Assembly (NCBI RefSeq): GCF_014250675.1
Contig: NZ_JACHTG010000004.1
Span: 869,501-933,500 of the forward strand
Origin: Cetobacterium sp. 8H
GTDB lineage: Bacteria > Fusobacteriota > Fusobacteriia > Fusobacteriales > Fusobacteriaceae
Length of the DNA stretch: 64,000 nt
Direction of reading: 5' to 3'
The translations under genes were made by a program, and so were the position numbers. The notes below the pieces were generated by a model. That model was not told the origin of the DNA and made no database searches. It saw only the letters and a list, made by a program, of their open reading frames with translations. This document shows, piece after piece, positions 53,848-63,538 of the stretch. Position 1 is the stretch's first letter. Every line of letters begins with the position of its first letter.

Positions 53848-55194
53848 ATGAGCTTAAAAACATTAATTTTAGCAGCTGGAAAAGGTACAAGAATGAAATC
53901 AAATTTACCTAAAGTTTTACATAAAGTTTGTGGAATTCCTATGGTAAAAAAGATAGCAGATATATGTAGTCAAATAGGATCTGAGGAAAATATTTTAATA
54001 TTGGGACATAAGAAAGAAGAAGTTTTGAAAGTCCTAGGAGATATAGAGTATGTGGAGCAAAAAGAACAGTTAGGTACAGGACATGCTGTAATCCAAGCCA
54101 AAGAAAAATTAAGTAATTTTGATGGAACTGTTATGATTTTATGTGGTGATACCCCATTATTAAGAAAAGAAACTTTAGAAAGTTTATATAAATTTCACAA
54201 GGAATCTAATGCTGCAACAACAATCTTGACATCAATTTATGAAAATCCTTTTGGATACGGAAGAATTGTAAAGCAAGATGAGAAAGTAGTAGGGATTGTA
54301 GAAGAAAAAGAAGCGACAGAAGAGATAAAAGCTATTAAAGAAGTAAATGCAGGAGTTTATTGTTTTGAAGCTAAAAGTCTTTTAGAAGCTTTAGATAAAA
54401 TAAATAATAACAATGAAAAGGGAGAATACTATTTAACTGATGTAATAGCAATAAATGTTTCGGAAGATAAAGTAGTAAAAACTTTTTTATTAGAAGATAA
54501 TGATGAAATATTAGGAATAAATTCTAAAATTGAATTGGAAAAAGCCAACTGTATAATGAGAGATAGAATAAACTCTCAACATATGGAAAACGGTGTAATA
54601 CTAATAGATAAAAATAATACTTATATAGAGGAAAGTGTAAAAATAGGTCAAGATACATTGATTTATCCAGGAGCTTTACTTCAAGGAGAAACTTCAATTG
54701 GAGAAAATTGTGAGATACTAGGAAACACAAGAATAATTGATTGCCAAATTGGTAATGATGTAAGAGTTGAAAGTTCTATACTAGAAGAAAGTATAATAGA
54801 ATCAAAGGTAACAATAGGTCCATTTGCTCACCTGAGACCAAAATCTCATTTAAAAGAAGAGGTTCACATAGGGAACTTTGTGGAAGTAAAAAAATCAACA
54901 CTAGAAAAAGGAGTTAAAGCAGGACATTTAACTTACTTAGGAGATGCGACAGTAGGAGAAAAAACTAATATAGGAGCAGGAACAATAACTTGCAATTATG
55001 ATGGTAAAAATAAATTTAAAACATCTATCGGAAAAAATGCTTTTATCGGAAGCGATACAATGTTGGTTGCCCCTGTAAATATTGGGGATAATTCGTTAAT
55101 AGGAGCTGGATCAGTAATAACTAAAGACGTACCAGAAAACGCTTTAGCTGTATCTAGAAGTAAACAAGTTACAAAATTTGATTGGAGGAAATAG
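53848..55194 (+). CDS. glmU: bifunctional GlmU (GlcN-1-P acetyltransferase / UDP-GlcNAc pyrophosphorylase)
   Basis: Makes UDP-GlcNAc for peptidoglycan and lipopolysaccharide. The 448-aa protein has an N-terminal uridyltransferase (about 1-230, [20 protein letters not shown]) and a C-terminal left-handed beta-helix acetyltransferase (about 250-440, [12 protein letters not shown]). The start is the ATG behind GGAGG; four extra codons upstream are excluded by that site. prs starts 5 nt after the stop, as in many Bacillota. Confidence 0.97.
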   Translation: MSLKTLILAAGKGTRMKSNLPKVLHKVCGIPMVKKIADICSQIGSEENILILGHKKEEVLKVLGDIEYVEQKEQLGTGHAVIQAKEKLSNFDGTVMILCGDTPLLRKETLESLYKFHKESNAATTILTSIYENPFGYGRIVKQDEKVVGIVEEKEATEEIKAIKEVNAGVYCFEAKSLLEALDKINNNNEKGEYYLTDVIAINVSEDKVVKTFLLEDNDEILGINSKIELEKANCIMRDRINSQHMENGVILIDKNNTYIEESVKIGQDTLIYPGALLQGETSIGENCEILGNTRIIDCQIGNDVRVESSILEESIIESKVTIGPFAHLRPKSHLKEEVHIGNFVEVKKSTLEKGVKAGHLTYLGDATVGEKTNIGAGTITCNYDGKNKFKTSIGKNAFIGSDTMLVAPVNIGDNSLIGAGSVITKDVPENALAVSRSKQVTKFDWRK

Positions 55195-55199
55195 AGAAA

Positions 55200-56150
55200 A
55201 TGGAAAGACCTGGGGTTAAAATTTTTGCTGGAACATCAAACCTGGAGTTAGCTAAAAAAATAGCTGAGAAATACGGAACTCCTTTAGGAGATGTGGAAAT
55301 TGTTAGATTTAAGGATGGAGAGGTTTATGTTTGTATCGATGAAACAGTAAGAGGAAGAGATGTATTTGTGGTTCAGTCTACATCTGAGCCAGTAAACGAA
55401 AACATAATGGAACTTCTTATATTCATAGATGCCTTAAAAAGAGCATCAGCTAAATCAATAAACGTAATTATTCCTTACTACGGTTATGCTAGACAAGATA
55501 GAAAATCAAGACCAAGAGAGCCGATTACATCGAAACTTGTAGCTAATTTATTAACAACAGCAGGAGCAACAAGAATTGTTACTATGGATTTACATGCTGA
55601 TCAAATCCAAGGATTCTTTGATATTCCAATGGATCATATGCAAGCATTACCTTTACTTGCGAGATCATTTATGGCTAAAGGTTTACATGGAGAAAATGTT
55701 GTAGTAGTATCACCTGATATCGGTGGAGTAAAAAGAGCTAGAAAATTAGCGGAGTGGTTAGATTGTAAAATTGCTATAATTGATAAAAGAAGACCAAAAC
55801 CTAATATGTCTGAAGTTATGAACTTAATCGGAGAGGTTGAAGGAAAAGTTGCTATATTTATCGATGATATGATAGATACAGCAGGAACAATAACAAATGG
55901 AGCAGATGCAATAATGGCAAGAGGAGCTATAGAAGCTTATGCATGTTGTACTCATGCTGTTTTCTCAGGACCAGCAATTGAGAGATTAGAAGCATCTTCG
56001 TTAAAAGAGATTTTAGTTACAGATTCAATAGCTTTACCAGAAGAAAAAAGAATAGATAAAGTTAAGGTAGTTTCTGTAGATGGAATTTTAGCAGAGGCAG
56101 TTAGAAGAATCGTTAATAACGAATCAGTTTCTGAATTATTTGAAAAATAA
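55200..56150 (+). CDS. prs: ribose-phosphate pyrophosphokinase
   Basis: Makes PRPP from ribose 5-phosphate and ATP for nucleotide and histidine synthesis. The 316-aa protein shows [49 protein letters not shown] and the PRPP-loop [10 protein letters not shown]. The upstream TTG overlaps the GGAGG site of the gene, so the ATG was used. Confidence 0.96.
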   Translation: MERPGVKIFAGTSNLELAKKIAEKYGTPLGDVEIVRFKDGEVYVCIDETVRGRDVFVVQSTSEPVNENIMELLIFIDALKRASAKSINVIIPYYGYARQDRKSRPREPITSKLVANLLTTAGATRIVTMDLHADQIQGFFDIPMDHMQALPLLARSFMAKGLHGENVVVVSPDIGGVKRARKLAEWLDCKIAIIDKRRPKPNMSEVMNLIGEVEGKVAIFIDDMIDTAGTITNGADAIMARGAIEAYACCTHAVFSGPAIERLEASSLKEILVTDSIALPEEKRIDKVKVVSVDGILAEAVRRIVNNESVSELFEK

Positions 56151-56160
56151 AAGCATACAG

Positions 56161-56193
56161 AAAAGCTAGTATTGCACTAGCTTTTTTTTTTTT
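56161..56193 (+). terminator. terminator after prs
   Basis: A stem AAAAGCTAGT / ACTAGCTTTT, loop ATTGC and a long T run. Confidence 0.92.
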
Positions 56194-56244
56194 AATATGT
56201 TAAAATTATTTTATAATAAATAAAGATTAAGAAAAGGGTTAGAT

Positions 56245-56880
56245 ATGAAAAGAATTGTATTTAAAAAAGACAATATAGACTTTCAAATTATAGAAAATTC
56301 TTTAAAATTGGGAAAGATAATAATATATCCAACAGATACAGTCTATGGGGTAGGAGCGAGTATAGATTCTATAGATGGAATAAACAAGATTTATACAGCC
56401 AAAGAAAGAAACTTTAAATCACCATTAATAGCTCTTTTAAGTAAACGTGAAAATATAGAAAAAATAGCAATTATCGAGGAAACAAAAAAGGATATTATAG
56501 AAAAATTAGCCAATGAATATTGGCCAGGAGCTCTGACAATAATCTTAAAGAAAAAAGAGTGTGTTCCTGCCATAATGGTTTCAGATGGCGATACAGTAGG
56601 GGTTAGAATCCCTAACTTAAAGCTTGCTCGAGAAATAATAGAATCAGTAGGTGGGATATTGCCTACAACGAGCGCAAATATTTCAGGAGAAAAAACACCT
56701 AGAAGTTTTGAAGAGTTAAGTGAAGAGTTTAAAGAAAGAGCGGATATTTTAATAGATGCAGGAGAATCTCCTTTAGGAGTTGAATCAACAATAATAGATT
56801 TAACAAAAGATGTACCTGTTATATTAAGAGAAGGTGCAATTAAAAAAGAAGCAATAGAGAAACTTATTGGAAAAATATAA
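56245..56880 (+). CDS. L-threonylcarbamoyladenylate synthase (Sua5/YrdC/YwlC)
   Basis: Forms threonylcarbamoyl-AMP for t6A37 in tRNA. The 211-aa protein has the YrdC fold with IIYPTDTVYGVGASI, KERNFKSPLIALL, WPGALTIIL, GVRIPNLKLAREII and PTTSANISGEKTP. It lacks the C-terminal Sua5 domain, so it is the short YrdC form. A -10 (TATAAT, 56212-56217) lies upstream. The tRNA-modifying MtaB, which uses t6A, is at 15062-16378. Confidence 0.93.
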   Translation: MKRIVFKKDNIDFQIIENSLKLGKIIIYPTDTVYGVGASIDSIDGINKIYTAKERNFKSPLIALLSKRENIEKIAIIEETKKDIIEKLANEYWPGALTIILKKKECVPAIMVSDGDTVGVRIPNLKLAREIIESVGGILPTTSANISGEKTPRSFEELSEEFKERADILIDAGESPLGVESTIIDLTKDVPVILREGAIKKEAIEKLIGKI

Positions 56881-56895
56881 AATTGGAGGAAAATA

Positions 56896-57327
56896 ATGAA
56901 GGCACAGAAGGTAAACCCAAATAACATGAACCCGATGCAAATGAATGCAATGTCATCTATGATGGGAATGATGAACTCAATTCAAAAGATTGGAAAAGGA
57001 AAAAGAAAGTATTCAGTAACTTTAGATAAAGGAACTAAAAAATTCTTATCAAAATTTATAGAAGAGATAAAAAAGCAATTTGCTGTAAACAATGGGATGC
57101 AAAATGTAAATCAATTCTTAGATTATGTTAAAAGTATTGCAGATACAAAAGATAGAATGGAATTAAAATTATCTTATGAAGAGCAAGAGTTTTTAACTAG
57201 AATGGTTACAGATGCTGTAAAAGGAATGGAAGCAGTTAAATTTAAATGGTATCAATTGATAAAAAAATCAATGACAAAATTAATGATTAAACAATATAGA
57301 GAATTATTAATACAGTTAAAAAAATAA
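56896..57327 (+). CDS. small basic protein with methionine-rich N terminus, unknown function
   Basis: A 143-aa protein that I do not recognise. Residues 1-28 contain nine Met and many Asn (NNMNPMQMNAMSSMMGMMNS). The remainder (about 40-143) is helical and Lys-rich. There is no membrane segment or signal peptide. It follows sua5 by 15 nt behind GGAGGA and ends at a terminator, so it is probably cotranscribed with sua5. Confidence 0.6.
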   Translation: MKAQKVNPNNMNPMQMNAMSSMMGMMNSIQKIGKGKRKYSVTLDKGTKKFLSKFIEEIKKQFAVNNGMQNVNQFLDYVKSIADTKDRMELKLSYEEQEFLTRMVTDAVKGMEAVKFKWYQLIKKSMTKLMIKQYRELLIQLKK

Positions 57328-57340
57328 TATTGTAAAGATT

Positions 57341-57371
57341 GAAGTAGAGAAATATTCTACTTCTTTTTTTT
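57341..57371 (+). terminator. terminator before the tRNA cluster
   Basis: A stem GAAGTAGA / TCTACTTC with loop GAAATAT and a T run. Confidence 0.92.
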
Positions 57372-57382
57372 AAAAAAAAAGT

Positions 57383-57411
57383 TTGACTTTTTTTAAATGA
57401 TAGGGTATAAT
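57383..57411 (+). promoter_or_regulatory. promoter of the tRNA cluster
   Basis: TTGACT and TATAAT with a 17-bp spacer, 19 nt before tRNA-Thr. Confidence 0.8.
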
Positions 57412-57430
57412 TATAAATGTCTGAAGGGAT

Positions 57431-57506
<76 letters not shown>

Positions 57507-57511
57507 TGAAC

Positions 57512-57586
57512 GCCCCGTTCGTTCAGTGGTTAGGACAATAGATTTTCACTCTATAAACAGGGGTTCAATTCCCCTACGGGGTACCA
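57512..57586 (+). tRNA. tRNA-Glu (anticodon TTC)
   Basis: A 75-nt cloverleaf: acceptor GCCCCGT pairs with ACGGGGT, anticodon stem ATAGA/TCTAT around loop TTTTCAC, T arm GGGTTCAATTCCC, encoded CCA. It starts 5 nt after tRNA-Thr. Confidence 0.97.
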
Positions 57587-57604
57587 TACAATTTAATAAA
57601 ATTT

Positions 57605-57689
57605 GGTGAGGTTCCCGAGCGGCCAAAGGGATCAGACTGTAAATCTGACGGCTCTGCCTTCGAAGGTTCGAATCCTTCTCTCACCACCA
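57605..57689 (+). tRNA. tRNA-Tyr (anticodon GTA)
   Basis: An 85-nt class II tRNA with a long variable arm, acceptor GGTGAGG, anticodon stem CAGA/TCTG around loop CTGTAAA, T arm GGTTCGAATCC and encoded CCA. It decodes the codons repeated in the leader peptide at 12017-12073. Confidence 0.97.
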
Positions 57690-57695
57690 ATTTTA

Positions 57696-57742
57696 CTACA
57701 CTAACCTGAAACAGTTTGAAGGATATGTGTGGATTTTTTTTT
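57696..57742 (+). terminator. probable terminator of the tRNA cluster
   Basis: An imperfect stem CTACAC...CCT / AGG...GTGTGG is followed by nine T's. It lies between tRNA-Tyr and the tuf promoter. Confidence 0.6.
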
Positions 57743-57755
57743 AAACGGATTTTTT

Positions 57756-57783
57756 TTGTAAGATAAAAAAAAGATAATATAAT
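57756..57783 (+). promoter_or_regulatory. promoter of tuf
   Basis: TTGTAA and TATAAT with a 16-bp spacer, 22 nt before the start codon. The leader is short and contains AGGAGG. Confidence 0.7.
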
Positions 57784-57805
57784 ATAAAACAGGAGGAAAT
57801 TTCAA

Positions 57806-58993
57806 ATGGCTAAAGAAAAATTTGAAAGAAGCAAACCGCACGTTAACATCGGAACAATCGGACACGTTGACCACGGAAAAACAACAACAACAGCAGCAAT
57901 CTCTAAAGTATTATCAGATATGGGACTAGCTAAGAAAGTAGATTTCGCTAACATCGACGCAGCACCAGAAGAGAGAGAAAGAGGAATCACAATCAATACA
58001 GCTCACATCGAGTATGAAACAGAAGCTAGACACTACGCACACGTAGACTGTCCAGGTCACGCGGATTACGTAAAGAACATGATAACTGGAGCAGCACAAA
58101 TGGACGGAGCAATCCTAGTTGTATCTGCAGCAGATGGACCAATGCCTCAAACAAGAGAGCACATCCTATTATCAAGACAGGTTGGAGTTCCATACATCGT
58201 AGTATACTTAAACAAAGCTGACATGGTAGACGACGAAGAGTTACTAGAGTTAGTAGAGATGGAAGTAAGAGAGTTATTAACAGAGTACGGATTCCCAGGA
58301 GACGACTTACCAGTAGTAATGGGATCATCATTAGGAGCGATGAACGGAGAAGAGAAATGGGTAAACCAGATTAAAGCTCTAATGAACGCAGTAGATGAGT
58401 ACATACCAACACCTGCAAGAGCAGTAGACCAACCATTCCTAATGCCAATCGAGGATGTATTCACGATAACAGGAAGAGGAACAGTAGTAACAGGAAGAAT
58501 CGAAAGAGGAATAGTAAAAGTTGGAGAAGAGATTGAGATCGTAGGAATCAAAGAAACTTCATCAAAAACAACTTGTACAGGAGTAGAGATGTTCAGAAAG
58601 CTATTAGACCAAGGTCAAGCTGGAGATAACGTAGGAGCTCTATTAAGAGGAATCAAGAAAGAAGATGTAGAGAGAGGACAAGTACTAGCTAAGCCAGGAT
58701 CAATCTTACCTCATACAAACTTCAGATCAGAAGTATACGTATTAACAAAAGAAGAGGGAGGAAGACATACTCCATTCTTCTCAGGATACAGACCACAGTT
58801 CTACTTCAGAACTACAGATATAACTGGAGCAATCGCTTTACCTGAGGGAGTAGAGATGGTAATGCCAGGAGATAACATAGAGATGAACGTAGAGTTAATC
58901 CACCCAATCGCAATGGAGCCAGGATTAAGATTCGCAATCAGAGAGGGAGGAAGAACAGTAGCTTCTGGAGTTGTTGCAGAAATTACTAAGTAA
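57806..58993 (+). CDS. tuf: elongation factor Tu
   Basis: Delivers aminoacyl-tRNA to the ribosome. The 395-aa protein has GHVDHGKTT (P-loop), the [13 protein letters not shown] switch, DCPGHADY and NKADM. Compared with its neighbours the gene uses more C-ending codons (AAC, ATC, TAC), as expected for strong expression. It stands alone with its own promoter and terminator, not in the str operon. Confidence 0.98.
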   Translation: MAKEKFERSKPHVNIGTIGHVDHGKTTTTAAISKVLSDMGLAKKVDFANIDAAPEERERGITINTAHIEYETEARHYAHVDCPGHADYVKNMITGAAQMDGAILVVSAADGPMPQTREHILLSRQVGVPYIVVYLNKADMVDDEELLELVEMEVRELLTEYGFPGDDLPVVMGSSLGAMNGEEKWVNQIKALMNAVDEYIPTPARAVDQPFLMPIEDVFTITGRGTVVTGRIERGIVKVGEEIEIVGIKETSSKTTCTGVEMFRKLLDQGQAGDNVGALLRGIKKEDVERGQVLAKPGSILPHTNFRSEVYVLTKEEGGRHTPFFSGYRPQFYFRTTDITGAIALPEGVEMVMPGDNIEMNVELIHPIAMEPGLRFAIREGGRTVASGVVAEITK

Positions 58994-59012
58994 TCTTACT
59001 TATTAAAAATAT

Positions 59013-59046
59013 AAAGAGTTAAGTTTTAAACTTAACTCTTTTTTTT
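59013..59046 (+). terminator. terminator after tuf
   Basis: A long stem AAAGAGTTAAG / CTTAACTCTTT with a small AT loop and a T run. Confidence 0.92.
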
Positions 59047-59073
59047 ATATTTTAATCATTAATTAAAATGTGC

Positions 59074-59079
59074 TATAAT
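59074..59079 (+). promoter_or_regulatory. -10 element of the YdjM-like gene
   Basis: TATAAT located 25 nt before the ATG at 59104. It overlaps a longer in-frame upstream ORF, which supports the shorter start. No clear -35. Confidence 0.5.
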
Positions 59080-59103
59080 ATAGAAAAAATGGAAGGATTA
59101 TAC

Positions 59104-59712
59104 ATGGTTATAGATTTTACAGAAGTTCTGGATTTGTTAGAACCAATTGGATTTATTGGTCTAATGTTACTTTGGATGTCATTTTTAATAGGGATGAAGT
59201 TTCCAGATTGGGATTTTAAATTAAAGATAAAACATAGAAATATTCTTACACATAGCCCAATTATACTGTGGGCAATGATTTATTTTTATAATACTCGAAA
59301 AGATGCAGAGGTTTTTAGATTTTCAATAATGGGATTTGCATTAGCCATCGGTTTGCACATGATTTTTGATTTTTTTCCAAAAGGTTGGGCAAGAGGAGCG
59401 CTTATATATTTTCCATATTGTAAATTATGCTTAGGCATTAAGGGCAGTAAGGGTTTTATATTTTTTACAGGAGTTTATTCAATATTTTTATCAATAAAAT
59501 ATTCAAAAAGTTATATTGAAATAATTTTTTTAAGTTTAATAGGGATTTATACTATTGTAAAGAATACAAAAAAAGAGGAGAAGTTTTTTAGACCGTTTTC
59601 TTTTTTTACAGTTGTATTATTATTTTTAAGTGCTATAAAATATAATGAAATAAGTAGCTCAATAGCTTTTATTGTACACTTAATTTCAGAAAAAGTTAAA
59701 ATCCTATTTTAG
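59104..59712 (+). CDS. YdjM-like membrane metal-dependent hydrolase
   Basis: A 202-aa inner-membrane protein with about five hydrophobic segments. KIKHRNILTHSPI and GLHMIFDFFPKGW resemble the HRGxTHS and H...D motifs of the YdjM/LexA-regulated hydrolase family, supplying metal ligands. The substrate is unknown. The start follows AAGGA at 6 nt; earlier in-frame ATGs overlap the promoter. It is flanked by terminators or promoters, so it is likely a single-gene unit. Confidence 0.6.
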   Translation: MVIDFTEVLDLLEPIGFIGLMLLWMSFLIGMKFPDWDFKLKIKHRNILTHSPIILWAMIYFYNTRKDAEVFRFSIMGFALAIGLHMIFDFFPKGWARGALIYFPYCKLCLGIKGSKGFIFFTGVYSIFLSIKYSKSYIEIIFLSLIGIYTIVKNTKKEEKFFRPFSFFTVVLLFLSAIKYNEISSSIAFIVHLISEKVKILF

Positions 59713-59746
59713 GGCAATAAAATATGAATAAATCCCATCCCTTGTC

Positions 59747-59776
59747 TTGACAATAGAAGTCAATTTTTAATATAAT
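59747..59776 (+). promoter_or_regulatory. promoter of the transketolase genes with overlapping palindrome
   Basis: TTGACA and TATAAT with an 18-bp spacer. The -35 forms the left half of TTGAC-N7-GTCAA (59747-59763), a candidate operator. Confidence 0.7.
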
Positions 59777-59808
59777 TTAACTAAATAAAAGGATTGAGAG
59801 GAGAAAAA

Positions 59809-60636
59809 ATGAGAGACACAAAATTTTTAGTAGAGCAAGCTGCTAAAATAAGAAAAGACATTGTTCAAATGATATGTAAAGCAAAATCAGGGCATCCTGG
59901 AGGATCATTATCTGCAGCAGATATAGTTACCGCACTATATTTCTCAGAGATGAACATAGATCCTAAAAATCCAAAGATGGAAGGAAGAGATAGATTTGTT
60001 TTATCTAAAGGTCACGCTGCACCAGTACTTTATTCAGCATTAGCAGAAAAAGGATACTTTAACAGAGAACTTTTAGATACTTTAAGAGCTTATGGATCAC
60101 CTTTACAAGGGCATCCAGATATGAAAAAAGTTCCAGGAATAGAGATTTCAACTGGATCTTTAGGGCAAGGTTTATCTGTAGCAAATGGTATGGCACTTTC
60201 AGCTAGAATCTCAGGAGAAAACTATAGAACTTATGTTTTAATGGGAGATGGAGAGCTTCAAGAAGGGCAAGTATGGGAAGCAGCAATGACAGCAGCTCAC
60301 TATAAGCTAGATTCTGTTTGTGCTTTCGTTGACTCAAACAATCTTCAAATAGATGGAAATGTTGATAAAATAATGGGTGTTGATCCACTAGATAAAAAAT
60401 GGGAAGCATTTGGATGGAATGTAATTCAAATAGATGGACATAACTTTGAAGAGATATTAGATGCTTTAGATAAGGCAAGAGAAACTAAAGGACAACCAAC
60501 AGTTATTATTGCTAATACAACAAAAGGTAAAGGAGTTTCATTCATGGAAAATGTTTGTGGATTCCATGGAGTTGCACCAACAGTTGAAGAAACTGAAAAA
60601 GCAGTAAAAGAATTAGAAAAAGTATCAGAGATATAA
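59809..60636 (+). CDS. transketolase, N-terminal subunit
   Basis: The thiamine-diphosphate-binding half of a split transketolase in the pentose phosphate pathway. The 275-aa protein has CKAKSGHPGGSLSAADIVTALY, GHAAPVLYSALAEKGYF, TGSLGQGLSVANGMA and the ThDP/metal loop MGDGELQEGQVWEAAM. The C-terminal half is the next gene. The start is the ATG behind GAGGAG; a TTG five codons upstream overlaps that site. Confidence 0.94.
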   Translation: MRDTKFLVEQAAKIRKDIVQMICKAKSGHPGGSLSAADIVTALYFSEMNIDPKNPKMEGRDRFVLSKGHAAPVLYSALAEKGYFNRELLDTLRAYGSPLQGHPDMKKVPGIEISTGSLGQGLSVANGMALSARISGENYRTYVLMGDGELQEGQVWEAAMTAAHYKLDSVCAFVDSNNLQIDGNVDKIMGVDPLDKKWEAFGWNVIQIDGHNFEEILDALDKARETKGQPTVIIANTTKGKGVSFMENVCGFHGVAPTVEETEKAVKELEKVSEI

Positions 60637-60653
60637 TAATTTTGGAGGATGAA

Positions 60654-61580
60654 ATGGTGAAGAAATCTACAAGACAAGCTTACGGAGAAGCATTAGTAGA
60701 GCTTGGAAGACAGAATAAAAATATAGTAGTTTTAGATGCAGATTTAACAAAATCAACAAAGACAAACCTATTTCAAGAAGCTTTCCCAGAAAGACATATA
60801 AACGTAGGAATAGCTGAAGCAGATTTAATAGGAACAGCAGCAGGACTTGCTACTTGTGGAAAGATTCCTTTTGCTTCAACATTTGCGATGTTCGCAGCAG
60901 GAAGAGCTTTTGAGCAAATAAGAAATACAGTAGCTTATCCAAAGCTAAATGTTAAAATAGCACCAACTCATGCTGGAATTTCAGTAGGAGAAGATGGAGG
61001 ATCACATCAATCTGTTGAAGATATAGCTATAATGAGAAGTATTCCAGGAATGGTTGTACTATCACCAGCAGATGCAACAGAAACTAAGAAAATGATATTC
61101 GCAGCAGCAGAATATAATGGACCTGTTTATATAAGAATGGGAAGATTAGATGTACCTGTACTGTTTGATGAAAATTATGATTTCCAAATAGGAATAGCAA
61201 ATACAATAAAAGAAGGAACTGATGTTACGATAGTAGCAACTGGTCTTATGACAGCAAAAGCTTTAGAAGCGGCTGAAAAATTAAAAGAGGATGGAGTTTC
61301 AGTAAGAGTAATCAATGCGGGAACAATAAAACCTTTGGATGGAGAAACAATTTTAAAGGCAGCTCAAGAGACTAAGTTCATAGTTACAGCAGAAGAGCAT
61401 TCTGTAATAGGTGGACTTGGATCGGCAGTATCAGAGTTTTTATCTGAGACGCACCCAACACTTATAAAAAAAGTTGGAATCTATGATGTTTTCGGACAAA
61501 GTGGAAAAGCAGAAGAGCTTTTAGAAAAATATGAATTAACATCTGAAAAGTTAGTATCTGTTATAAAAGAAAATCTATAG
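60654..61580 (+). CDS. transketolase, C-terminal subunit
   Basis: The pyrimidine-binding and C-terminal half, 308 aa, forming the active enzyme with the upstream protein. GIAEADLIGTAAGLA (the catalytic Glu region), APTHAGISVGEDGGSHQ and the final AEEHSVIGGLGSAV domain are characteristic. Split transketolases are common in Fusobacteria, Clostridia and archaea. It starts 17 nt after the N subunit, behind GGAGG. Confidence 0.94.
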   Translation: MVKKSTRQAYGEALVELGRQNKNIVVLDADLTKSTKTNLFQEAFPERHINVGIAEADLIGTAAGLATCGKIPFASTFAMFAAGRAFEQIRNTVAYPKLNVKIAPTHAGISVGEDGGSHQSVEDIAIMRSIPGMVVLSPADATETKKMIFAAAEYNGPVYIRMGRLDVPVLFDENYDFQIGIANTIKEGTDVTIVATGLMTAKALEAAEKLKEDGVSVRVINAGTIKPLDGETILKAAQETKFIVTAEEHSVIGGLGSAVSEFLSETHPTLIKKVGIYDVFGQSGKAEELLEKYELTSEKLVSVIKENL

Positions 61581-61590
61581 AAATATAAGG

Positions 61591-61625
61591 ATAGAGGCGA
61601 GTTAAAATGCGCCTCTATATTTTAA
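61591..61625 (+). terminator. terminator after the transketolase genes
   Basis: A 9-bp GC-rich stem ATAGAGGCG / CGCCTCTAT, loop of about 10 nt, followed by ATTTTAATT. Confidence 0.8.
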
Positions 61626-61638
61626 TTAGGGAGAGCGT

Positions 61639-62436
61639 ATGGGAACAAAAAAAATAAAGAGAACATTTATAACATTAGCGCTTAGTTTCATGGTTTTTAG
61701 TTTGTTTGTTTCAATGGCATCGAACAGTTATTTTATAGGGAAGATGTTGAAAAATAATTATTTTTTAACGATAGAACTACAAAATGAAAGTAGTAGAGAT
61801 AAAATTCAAGAGTTCGAAAAGTTTTTAATCGAAAATGAAAATGTAAAAGGGGTTAGATTTTTAGATAGAAATGAAGCCTTTAGAAATCTTCAAAAAGAAT
61901 TGGAAATAGTGATACCTAAAAGTGAGAACCCTTTACCAAACTCAATAATAGTATATTTTAAAGATGAAAATAAACTAAACGCAATTCAAGAATTATTAGA
62001 TGTAAATCCAATTGTTAGAGAAATTTATCTAGACAGTAATTTATTAGAAAGTACACAAAAGAAAGTAAGTGCTTTAAATATATCGCTGTTTATATTTTTA
62101 TTTTTTGCAATATCGATGTATTTTCAAATATCTACAATATTGAGAGGAATTGTTGTAAGAGATTATATGATTTTAAGTGTAAAAGCTCCTCAAAATAATA
62201 GAAATTTTGAGATTGCTAGAAATAGAAATTTAATTCCATTTGTAGGTGCTTCAATAATTGGAGGACTTGTATTTTTTAATTTTTACGTTATTTTTAGACA
62301 AAAATTTCAAGATATACTTTCAAATCTTATTTTACAGAGTTTCAATCAACTAGTTTTAATTGAAGTTGTTGCAATATTTTTTGCAGTAGTTTTTTCATGG
62401 AAATCTTCAAGTAAACTCAAAAAAGAAGAGGCTTAA
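61639..62436 (+). CDS. ftsX: FtsX-like cell division permease
   Basis: Membrane half of FtsEX, which transmits ATPase signals to wall hydrolases. The 265-aa protein has an N-terminal membrane helix (about 10-33), a periplasmic domain with the FtsX pattern VKGVRFLDRNEAFRNLQKEL and SIIVYFKDENKL, and three further helices in the C-terminal half. The ATPase gene ftsE is not upstream, as it is in most genomes. It starts 2 nt before the EnvC-like gene with the same transcription unit. Confidence 0.82.
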   Translation: MGTKKIKRTFITLALSFMVFSLFVSMASNSYFIGKMLKNNYFLTIELQNESSRDKIQEFEKFLIENENVKGVRFLDRNEAFRNLQKELEIVIPKSENPLPNSIIVYFKDENKLNAIQELLDVNPIVREIYLDSNLLESTQKKVSALNISLFIFLFFAISMYFQISTILRGIVVRDYMILSVKAPQNNRNFEIARNRNLIPFVGASIIGGLVFFNFYVIFRQKFQDILSNLILQSFNQLVLIEVVAIFFAVVFSWKSSSKLKKEEA

Positions 62437-62438
62437 TT

Positions 62439-63527
62439 ATGAAGAGGATAATACTTTTTTTTATGTTATCAACATTAATTTTTGGAGATAGTGTGGATAA
62501 TTTGAAAAATAAAATGAAAAAAATAGAGAGTGAAATAAAGAAAAAAAATAACAGAATAGAAGATATAAATTCAGAAAAAATAAGTATAGAAAAGCAAATT
62601 GATAATATAAATAAAGAGATAAGAGATATTGAAAAAGAAGCAGATAAAATAAAAGACGAAATAAATATTGTAAATAGAAATATCAACTACGGTGAAAAGA
62701 ATTTAAAAGTAAGTGATACAGTTTTAGAAAGAAAAAAGTCTGAATATAAAGCTAAAATGATTGAAGTTAGTAGAATTTCAAATTTATCGAGTGAAAATAG
62801 AGAGAAAAGTATAGCAAAACGTAGTTTTTCAAGATTGTTGTATAGTGACTTAGAAAGCATGGAACACATAAAAGATGTACAATCTTCTATAGAGCATGTG
62901 AAGAAAAATATAGAAAAGAATAGAAATAAACTGACAGAGTTAAAAAGAAAATTAGACTCAAATAGAAGATCGGTAGAAAACAAAAAAATAGAAAAAAATA
63001 GATTGATATCTAAATTAAATAAAGAGAAAATAACACATGTAAAGACAATAAGCAAATTACAAATTCAAAAGAAGAATCTAGAAAAAGAGATTGAAAAAAT
63101 AATAAAAGCAAGAAGTGTGAGCAATAAAAATATAAAGTTAAACACGGCTGTAAAAAATTTAGGGAAATTTTTAAAGCCAGTTTTAGGAAGAACCGTAGTA
63201 AGATTTAAAGAGAAAAAAAATGGAGAAGTTGTCAGTAATGGAATAGAGATAGAAGCAAAAATGGGGGCTAAAGTGAAAGCTGCCATGAGTGGAAAAGTGA
63301 TTTATGCTGATAAATTCCAAGGATTGAATAGCGTTGTTATGGTTGACTATGGCTATAATACAATAGGTGTTTATGGAAACCTTATAGCTGTTGGAGTAAA
63401 ATTAAATCAAAAAATAAATAGAGGTCAGGATATAGGAGTTTTAGGATTAACAACAGAAGGAGAGGCAAATCTTTATTATGAGGTTAGATTTAATTTGAAA
63501 CCTATAAATCCTGAAAATCTATTTTAA
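62439..63527 (+). CDS. EnvC-like murein hydrolase activator with degenerate LytM domain
   Basis: Periplasmic activator of amidases. The 362-aa protein has a signal peptide (about 1-16), a long coiled coil (about 18-225) and a C-terminal LytM/M23 domain (about 245-362). The catalytic HxH near the end is replaced by LYYEVRF, as in E. coli EnvC, so it should bind and activate an amidase rather than cut itself. The likely client is the amidase encoded at 40330-41367. It follows ftsX by 2 nt, and FtsEX recruits EnvC in E. coli. Confidence 0.87.
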   Translation: MKRIILFFMLSTLIFGDSVDNLKNKMKKIESEIKKKNNRIEDINSEKISIEKQIDNINKEIRDIEKEADKIKDEINIVNRNINYGEKNLKVSDTVLERKKSEYKAKMIEVSRISNLSSENREKSIAKRSFSRLLYSDLESMEHIKDVQSSIEHVKKNIEKNRNKLTELKRKLDSNRRSVENKKIEKNRLISKLNKEKITHVKTISKLQIQKKNLEKEIEKIIKARSVSNKNIKLNTAVKNLGKFLKPVLGRTVVRFKEKKNGEVVSNGIEIEAKMGAKVKAAMSGKVIYADKFQGLNSVVMVDYGYNTIGVYGNLIAVGVKLNQKINRGQDIGVLGLTTEGEANLYYEVRFNLKPINPENLF

Positions 63528-63538
63528 TGGAGGAAGTT

